64,000 nt of DNA from Lasiosphaeria ovina. Lineage: Eukaryota; Ascomycota; Sordariomycetes; Sordariales; Lasiosphaeriaceae. The position numbers were made by a program, and so were the translations under genes. Below, piece after piece: positions 58,991 to 64,000 of the stretch. Location of the stretch: positions 2,418,001-2,482,000 of the forward strand of contig JAULSN010000008.1 in NCBI GenBank assembly GCA_033439765.1. The letters run 5' to 3'. Positions within the stretch are counted from its first letter, which is position 1, and each line of letters opens with the position of its first letter. The notes beneath the pieces were generated by a model. The model did no database searches. It had not been told where the DNA came from and was given only the letters and a program-made list of their open reading frames with translations.

Positions 58991-59442
58991 ACCCATCGAG
59001 CTCTTCGTTCTCCAGCCGCGCGCATTCACGTCAGATCGCTAACCTTCATATCTGTTTAGTGTGAGGCCCTCTTTGACGCTGTCATTCGGGGTCATGCCAA
59101 TCTTCTCTCGCGAGCTTCTCTTCGTGGCGGTCCGAACAGGATCTTCCTGCGGAGACGAAGCTCGCCCATAGTGTGCGTGCCGTTTTTCTTTGACCAGATT
59201 GCCCTCCCCCTTCCCTTCCCTTCCATTCCCTCCCCTCCAATATTATTATGTGCACCGTCAATGCTTGGGTACTGATCACAGGTTTACAAGGGCTGCCTCG
59301 ACACCACGGTGCGGGTGGCACGAGTCACGACGACCGGCAAAGAGGAGGAATCACAACTAGTCTAAACGCGGTCTGTACGCCCCCACCCCCCAAGCCCTGC
59401 CACTGAGAAAGAAGTTTATCCAGATGCTAATCACTCCAACAC

Positions 59443-59555
59443 AGACCCGGTGGCGATGATGAGTCTTAAGAAGTCAGGGACAAAGAGGTCGAGCTTGGCT
59501 GTAATGGCTTCGCGCGCTCCGAGTCTCCTGATACACAGACTGAGTCGCTGGGTCT
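59443..59555 (+). ncRNA. Box C/D snoRNA candidate (sno-14)
   Basis: C ATGATGA (59456), D-like CTGA at 59528 and 59540. AGACCC and GGGTCT can pair at the ends, but the 5' strand of this stem overlaps the predicted splice acceptor at 59444, so either the stem or the splice site is wrong. It is related to sno-15 and sno-16 by the GAGGTCGAGCTTG segment. Confidence 0.5.
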
Positions 59556-60018
59556 CCTTTTAGTCGGTCTATCTATCTTACTCGGTCTCGCACTAGTCTC
59601 GGGGCATCCATCGTCGGCGGAGCCCCGCCCAGGTCTGTGTTGTTTTGCTTGATCATATTGCCCCCCATTTTAGATAGAAACAAGCAGCATTGACATTTTG
59701 ATGCTGACCACTCTCCTGCCAACGCATGTCTAGGACCATGCAAACATGCCATGGTAGCGATGAATCTCCAGTGTTGAGGTCGAGCATTGCCGTTCTGGCT
59801 TTGCTCACAACGGCAGACCTCCAGCCTTTTGATCTTGAACGCCAAGACGACAATTGCACTTTCGATCTCGGGGCAACCATCGCATCATCATGGAAGCCCC
59901 GCCCAGGTCTGTGTTGTTTTGATTGACTCATATTGCCGCCCTAGTAGATATTTCAGCTCATGAAGTGTGGATGCTAATCACTTTGCCAAAATCCTTTAGG
60001 ACCGGTCAAAATTTCTCC

Positions 60019-60134
60019 TGGCAGTGATGAAATCTCTTGGTGAGTGAAGACCTTGGTCTGAAGTCAGCAAGAGGATGAGCTTCTCGCCGTCAAGGCAGTG
60101 CTCGCTCGACTATCTCCTTGAGATTGCTGAGCCA
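60019..60134 (+). ncRNA. Box C/D snoRNA (sno-15), exon-located
   Basis: C GTGATGA (60024), D' CTGA (60058), C'-like GATGAGC (about 60073), D CTGA (60127), closed by TGGC/GCCA. It lies within the predicted exon 60000-60242. The D guide is CTCCTTGAGATTG. Confidence 0.75.
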
Positions 60135-60600
60135 CTAAAGGGAGCCGGAACCGCCAAACCGAACCGCCAAACCGAATCGCCAGCTGACGCCGACACTCCC
60201 GGTCTTCTTCGGGGCAGCCTCCGCCACGGCTGCCCCGCCCAGGTCTGTGTTGTTTTGATTGACCACTATTGCCGCCCTTGTAGATAGGAAAGCTCTTGAA
60301 GTCCAGATGCTAATCACTTTTCCCCGGTTTCCCAGGTGAAATGTCTAGTGACACGAGCTGCAGCTTGCTGCCTCCGCCTCGCTCGCCAATGACAATGATC
60401 AACACCACGTAACGCAACGGAACTTTGAACCACAAATGCATGCGAGTTTGGGTCTTGGGGCTGTGTTTGCCGGAGGGAGCCCCCGCCAAGGTAATCTGTT
60501 GATGTTTGATGTTTCATTGACCATACTGCCGCCCAGTAGATAGACACTCCGTGACTTTCCTCATGCTAACTTTTTTTCTTTTTCCAGGTTCGAATCCCGG

Positions 60601-60702
60601 TGGCCGTGATGACATCTTGGTCTAAAGAGGTCGAGCTTGCCGTCAAGGCTCGCTCGCTCCAGCGACTGAGAGCCTAACCTTCGAGAAGGGAAGTCTGAGC
60701 CA
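60601..60702 (+). ncRNA. Box C/D snoRNA (sno-16), exon-located
   Basis: C GTGATGA (60606), CTGA at 60665 (D') and 60695 (D), closed by the same TGGC/GCCA ends as sno-15. It lies within the predicted exon 60588-60760. The D guide is CGAGAAGGGAAGT. Internal sequence is shared with sno-14 and sno-15. Confidence 0.72.
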
Positions 60703-60847
60703 ACTTGTCCACTCTCTGGGGGATCCTCTCGGGGCTACATTGGACGTAGCCCCCGCCAAGGTGATATGTTTCTATTCATTGATCATGCTACCCATCATTT
60801 TCATAAACAGCCCCTTGGCATCCCCATACTAACTTCTATTCTTCCAG

Positions 60848-61745
60848 CCAAGTAGGCAACACCAAGAGACCATCGCAAAGCCCCCACTAACAAACAGTTG
60901 GGCATTAGATTTTTGACATCATCGGGTATTGAAGGGGTGAAAAGTACCATAACATTAGCAACCACAAGAACAACACCAATGCGAGCCACAGGCGATCCTT
61001 ACAGGGTACTGGTACAGGAGTTCATGGCCAGGTAGTCAATATATCAATGCAAAAGGCACTATGCGTGCACCAGTCTCGGGATCTCAGTTCATGGTAAAAG
61101 ACGTGGATCTTAAAGAAAAGTAAAAAAGAAGGTAAAGAGAGATGCCAGCCTCAAATCAGAGGGAGAGTGGGCCGCTCATCTTACATGAGGTGAGCAGGCC
61201 AAGGGAAGAGGAAAATACGAAAATATTATGTTATATTTCGTCTGCTTCAATAAGACTTGCCTTAAGGAGAGATTCCACAGTTCGATTTATCACAAAAGTG
61301 ACATGGCTCATACCCATCACCACGTACACATTAAAGGTTGACACAGGCATTTGCCGCTGTACAGCAAAAAGTCAAAACAACTAAACGGCACCGACAGAGT
61401 CATACCACGAAAATATTATACTAGATAACATCGGGGGAGGATATAATTAAACCCTTGTTATCCGTCCCTGAACCCCTAATCAGTATCAATAAATCCTATA
61501 GTATTTAATCAAATAAGGTAAGGCACGACAAGACAAGCAAGCAAGGCAATCAAAGAGAAGCAAGCAAGGCGTAGAGCACAAGACGATATGCATTCGCGAG
61601 GATCAGTCCTATCTATTAGAGACTTCCATCCTCCGACGTGGGAAACCAACCTTCAAAAACCTCCCTGTGAGAGGAAAGAAAGGTTGGGCAAAACCACGCC
61701 AATATCATCCACCGCACTAACCATGCTCTATCTTCCTATAAAGGC
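60848..61745. other. Intergenic, AT-rich
   Basis: The presumed 3' end of the host transcript is followed by AT-rich sequence. AAGCAAGCAAGGC recurs at about 61535 and 61558. No gene seen. Confidence 0.45.
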
Positions 61746-61894
61746 GCAACGGGTCATGCAACCTTCCCTACAAGGTGTGAAGGGTCACACAACCTTGCCA
61801 TCCTCGGCTGCAACGGGTCATGCAGCCTTGGATCCCCCGCAAGGTGTGAAGGGTCACACAACCTTGCCATCCACAGGTGCAACGGGTCATGCAT
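61746..61894. repeat. Tandem repeat with internal hairpin, period about 64-68 bp
   Basis: GCAACGGGTCATGCA occurs at 61746, 61810 and 61878. Between them CAAGGTGTGAAGGGTCACAC followed by AACCTTGCCATCC appears twice. Each unit can fold: AAGGTGTGA is nearly complementary to TCACACAACCTT. It lies just behind the stop of the protease gene and may form part of its 3' UTR. Confidence 0.85.
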
Positions 61895-61896
61895 CC

Positions 61897-63804
61897 TCAG
61901 ACCAAGTCAGGTCTGCATCCTGTCTCCCGTTCAATATCATCAAAGATGTACTGAATGGGGGTGATGAAGGACACGTCGACACCGCGCTTATACTCGTGGA
62001 ATCCGGGAGGGAGCGGAGTTTCCATTTTCGGGTCATCCTGTGCCCCGGTGTCTTTCGGGAGAGTTGTGTCATCTGGCGACATTTTCTTGAATTTTCTGAG
62101 AACTGCTTTTCCAGCGACGAAATTGTTCCCGATCCCGTTCTCTCCTTGCTTCGCTCCGCCGACGACCATGCCAATGACTTGTCCGTCCGTGTCAAAGACA
62201 CACGACCCAGAATCACCCGGTTGAGAGAAGGGGGCCTTTAGGTCCATTGAAATGACAAGCCATTCCCAGGTGATCTTTCTATCATTCCCTTTGGTATTAC
62301 TGGGTTGACGTACGATAGCCTTAATATCGTTTGTCATTCCATAGGTGAGTTGCGTTTTCTGTCCACACTTTCCAACTATGAACGACGTACGTGGGTGATG
62401 ATCGAAAGACCGTGACTTGTGGGCTCGTAGGGTGGCGAAGGTTTGGCCGGCGTCCATAATGTCGGGGGAAAGTACGGCTTCTCCACCAACGTAGACCTTA
62501 TTGATAATAGGATTAGGGTATTTTGAAAGGTCGAGGCGGATTAGCGCCCAGTCCCGTAAGAAGCCCTGCTTTGTGACCTCGAATGGCGGCAGAAAGGCAA
62601 CGTGCCCAATCGCTGGAATACCGACAAAGCGGTCGCTCGACTCGTCTAGAAAGGGGCGAATTTTCCCAAGGTAGTCCTTGTTCATCTGGAGAGATTCTAA
62701 CCTTCTTTGGTCCGCAGACGTCCAGGGGCGACTGTCTGGGTCCATATCGTGTTTCATCTTCCTCCGTTCGACAACTTCCAGGAAGGGATCAAGAGTCTTT
62801 TCGAACGAGTCCAGAGAGTCTTGTATGTCCCTGAACTTTCCCCTGTATCCGCGATTTACCAAACGCTGCTGCTTATCCAAGTCCCCATTGTAGGAGTCTT
62901 GATCGCTGAGCCAAGCATTGTTGGATGGTACCACAACATGGCGGCAGGTAAGTCCAAAGACTTCGGATGGGCGGCCGTCGAGTTTGATGTAAAGACCCAT
63001 CGTACCGGCCGACGTTGCATGCGAGGGCTGTATCGTGTGGCCGAGAAGTGGCAGAATTGGTATGAGGTCCTTATTGATGACGCCATATTGGGGCGAGGGA
63101 GCCTGGTTCTCCCAGAATTTGCTTTCAATTGCATTCTCGAAGTCGGGTAGATTGCCACCGAAAGGCTCGCGGTGGATCTCTCTCATCTCAACTTCGATAT
63201 CTTGAATCCCTTCATTTCGTAAAAGCGATCGGCAAGCCAGGGCGGCTGGAATGGCGCCCTCCCAGTCAGTTGTGCCCGGCACAACATCGACCATCAAAAC
63301 AAGTTCCCGCCGGGGAATTTCGGCGAACATGGAAGCATATGGGGAGCTGGATCTTTTGGGCGAAACACCAATCCGTATCGGGTAGAATGCTTCCCACTCC
63401 ACATTATTCAAAGCGTCTTGAATGGACCCAACCAGCTTGTTCGACCATATGGACACCAGAGGATGCTTCCCGATTATATTGAACACCTTCGAGTTATCCG
63501 GAACTTCGAAGTCCTCCGTGGCGTTCAAACCGGTAAAATCGGGAAACTCGTATGAGCTGGTTCTCGCCAGCAAGTGCCCCTGAACGCCATCGTAGTAGTG
63601 GGTTCGCTCGTACTCGGAAGGTCGTGCGGGATCCATCACCTTCTTCGGCGAACACGGCGTGCACGAGTCTGTCGGGGAGCTCACTGACTCGAATCGCAAG
63701 CGCTTAGTGGGTGAGCTCGTTGAACGCGATTCGGATGAAGATCCAGAAGAATCGGACGAGCTGGTTGATGGCGCGTTGCGCTTCGATGGGGAACGGCTAG
63801 CCAT
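61897..63804 (-). CDS. Trypsin-like serine protease, intracellular type
   Basis: Single-exon gene, 635 residues from the Met of MASRSPSKRN. An in-frame Met nine residues upstream (63831) is less likely. The N-terminal 60 residues are Ser-rich and polar, with no signal peptide. The peptidase part shows EVFGLTCRHVVVPSN (His289), GFLRDWALIRLDL (Asp418) and SQPGDSGSCVFDTDGQVIGMVVGG (Ser532), a complete trypsin-fold triad with GDSGS in place of GDSGG. A region of about 110 residues between His and Asp is a large charged insertion (EKTLDPFLEVVERRKMKHDM). Fungal genomes carry many such cytosolic trypsin-like proteins of unknown role, some linked to immune-type (NLR) proteins. No NLR domain is visible here. 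Confidence 0.85.
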   Translation of the reverse strand: MASRSPSKRNAPSTSSSDSSGSSSESRSTSSPTKRLRFESVSSPTDSCTPCSPKKVMDPARPSEYERTHYYDGVQGHLLARTSSYEFPDFTGLNATEDFEVPDNSKVFNIIGKHPLVSIWSNKLVGSIQDALNNVEWEAFYPIRIGVSPKRSSSPYASMFAEIPRRELVLMVDVVPGTTDWEGAIPAALACRSLLRNEGIQDIEVEMREIHREPFGGNLPDFENAIESKFWENQAPSPQYGVINKDLIPILPLLGHTIQPSHATSAGTMGLYIKLDGRPSEVFGLTCRHVVVPSNNAWLSDQDSYNGDLDKQQRLVNRGYRGKFRDIQDSLDSFEKTLDPFLEVVERRKMKHDMDPDSRPWTSADQRRLESLQMNKDYLGKIRPFLDESSDRFVGIPAIGHVAFLPPFEVTKQGFLRDWALIRLDLSKYPNPIINKVYVGGEAVLSPDIMDAGQTFATLRAHKSRSFDHHPRTSFIVGKCGQKTQLTYGMTNDIKAIVRQPSNTKGNDRKITWEWLVISMDLKAPFSQPGDSGSCVFDTDGQVIGMVVGGAKQGENGIGNNFVAGKAVLRKFKKMSPDDTTLPKDTGAQDDPKMETPLPPGFHEYKRGVDVSFITPIQYIFDDIERETGCRPDLV

Positions 63805-64000
63805 TTTAAGGAGGAAATTCTTTTTTCTCAATCAGCAGCCAGACTACACGGTTTTTCCGTCCCAAGAAACCCAAAAACCTAAAGCCTAGGCCAACAGATT
63901 AGAAAAATATGAAAGGGGAACTTAGCCGAAATTTTTGGTAGACTTCGTCTGTTAGCATAAGTTAAGCGTTTGATCGAAACCGTGATTTTGCGCGATGATG
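63805..64000. other. Promoter side of the protease gene
   Basis: AT-rich upstream flank, truncated by the window edge. Nothing else is seen. Confidence 0.4.

Larger units (their letters stand above)
59371..60847 (+). repeat. Tandem modules of near-identical introns and C/D-bearing exons
   Basis: Introns: 59371-59444, 59633-59733, 59907-59999, 60243-60335, 60491-60587 and 60761-60847. Four or five are close relatives sharing CCCAGGTCTGTGTTGTTTTG or CGCCAAGGT at the donor, TGCCGCCC...TAGATAG in the middle, and GATGCTAATCACTTT or ATGCTAAC at the branch. The exons between (about 155-245 nt) share GAGGTCGAGCTTGCCGTCAAGGC-type sequence and C/D boxes. This is clear serial duplication of an intron-exon unit. 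Confidence 0.72.
53100..60850 (+). ncRNA. Multi-intron non-coding snoRNA host gene (box C/D cluster)
   Basis: No sustained coding frame exists here, yet the plus strand carries a long series of splice signals: polypyrimidine tracts, branch points of the GCTAAC or GCTGAC type, and CAG or TAG acceptors 10-20 nt later. Clear introns include 53180-53444, one starting 53982 (GTATGT), one with a GC donor at 54573 ending 54804, four with GTACGTTGR donors at 54971, 55239, 55459 and 55674, and 58871-59059 (GTAAGT donor, CGCTAACC branch). Between and within them lie about fifteen C/D-type snoRNA elements, listed separately. The architecture matches intronic snoRNA host genes of the UHG/GAS5 kind. Transcript ends are not defined: the pyrimidine-rich leader may begin near 52560. 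I infer one transcript, but two or three adjacent units are possible. Confidence 0.7.

Noticed and set aside
60583..60606. A tRNA T-arm-like string (GGTTCGAATCCCGG)
   Set aside because: The upstream sequence is a polypyrimidine intron end, and no anticodon arm or acceptor stem can be formed. The match arises at a splice acceptor next to a C/D element.

Overview
The window is nuclear DNA of a filamentous ascomycete, most likely a Sordariomycete (Sordariales-like). The protein genes are interrupted by 50-130 nt spliceosomal introns with GT-AG or occasionally GC-AG ends and CTRAY branch points. Recognisable proteins are INO80, ARB1, a LaeA-like methyltransferase, a GH10 xylanase and an AA7 oxidase. 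Several AT-richer gene-free tracts look decayed, as expected where repeat-induced point mutation acts. I rebuilt exon structures by hand from frame continuity and splice consensus. Every multi-exon model marked as complete sums to a whole number of codons.

Layout. 2-4 kb: a seven-exon MFS drug-type exporter. 4.8-5.4 kb: a decayed copy of the C-terminal part of an RRP3-type DEAD-box helicase. 7.2-8.7 kb: a LaeA-like methyltransferase. 10.9-14.3 kb: a convergent pair of secreted carbohydrate enzymes, a GH10 xylanase with an apparent GPI signal and an AA7 FAD oligosaccharide oxidase. 16.4-19.3 kb: an 11-exon secreted glycine-rich protein whose repeat region is cut by phase-1 introns. 21.6-22.8 kb: a promethin/LDO-like lipid-droplet membrane protein with an in-frame extension behind its stop. 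23.6-29.6 kb: INO80. 32.1-34.1 kb: ARB1. 37.2-38.4 kb: a bisphosphate nucleotidase (HAL2/MET22 type). 38.9-39.8 kb: a four-span membrane protein. 41.6-42.9 kb: a lipid-droplet-associated hydrolase. 43.7-46.5 kb: two divergent cyanovirin-N-like genes. 61.9-63.8 kb: a trypsin-like serine protease.

The most unusual region is about 53.1-60.9 kb. It has no sustained ORF but is full of splice signals on the + strand. It holds roughly fifteen box C/D snoRNA-like elements, several with C, D', C' and D boxes closed by perfect terminal stems. I read it as a non-coding, many-intron snoRNA host gene built by repeated duplication of intron-exon modules. In the 5' half the snoRNAs lie inside introns. A middle stretch (56.4-57.4 kb) is a nearly regular run of 40-62 nt exons and 51-69 nt introns, interrupted by one longer intron that carries a snoRNA candidate, with atypical donors. 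In the 3' part (59.4-60.9 kb) near-identical introns of about 95 nt separate exons that themselves contain C/D elements. I could not match the guide sequences to rRNA by eye.

Functional links: the xylanase and AA7 oxidase plausibly act in sequence on xylan. INO80 (chromatin), ARB1 (ribosome biogenesis) and the snoRNA locus (RNA modification) are housekeeping. The promethin-like protein and the hydrolase both point to lipid droplets but are not adjacent. The genes otherwise look like an ordinary mixed chromosome segment.
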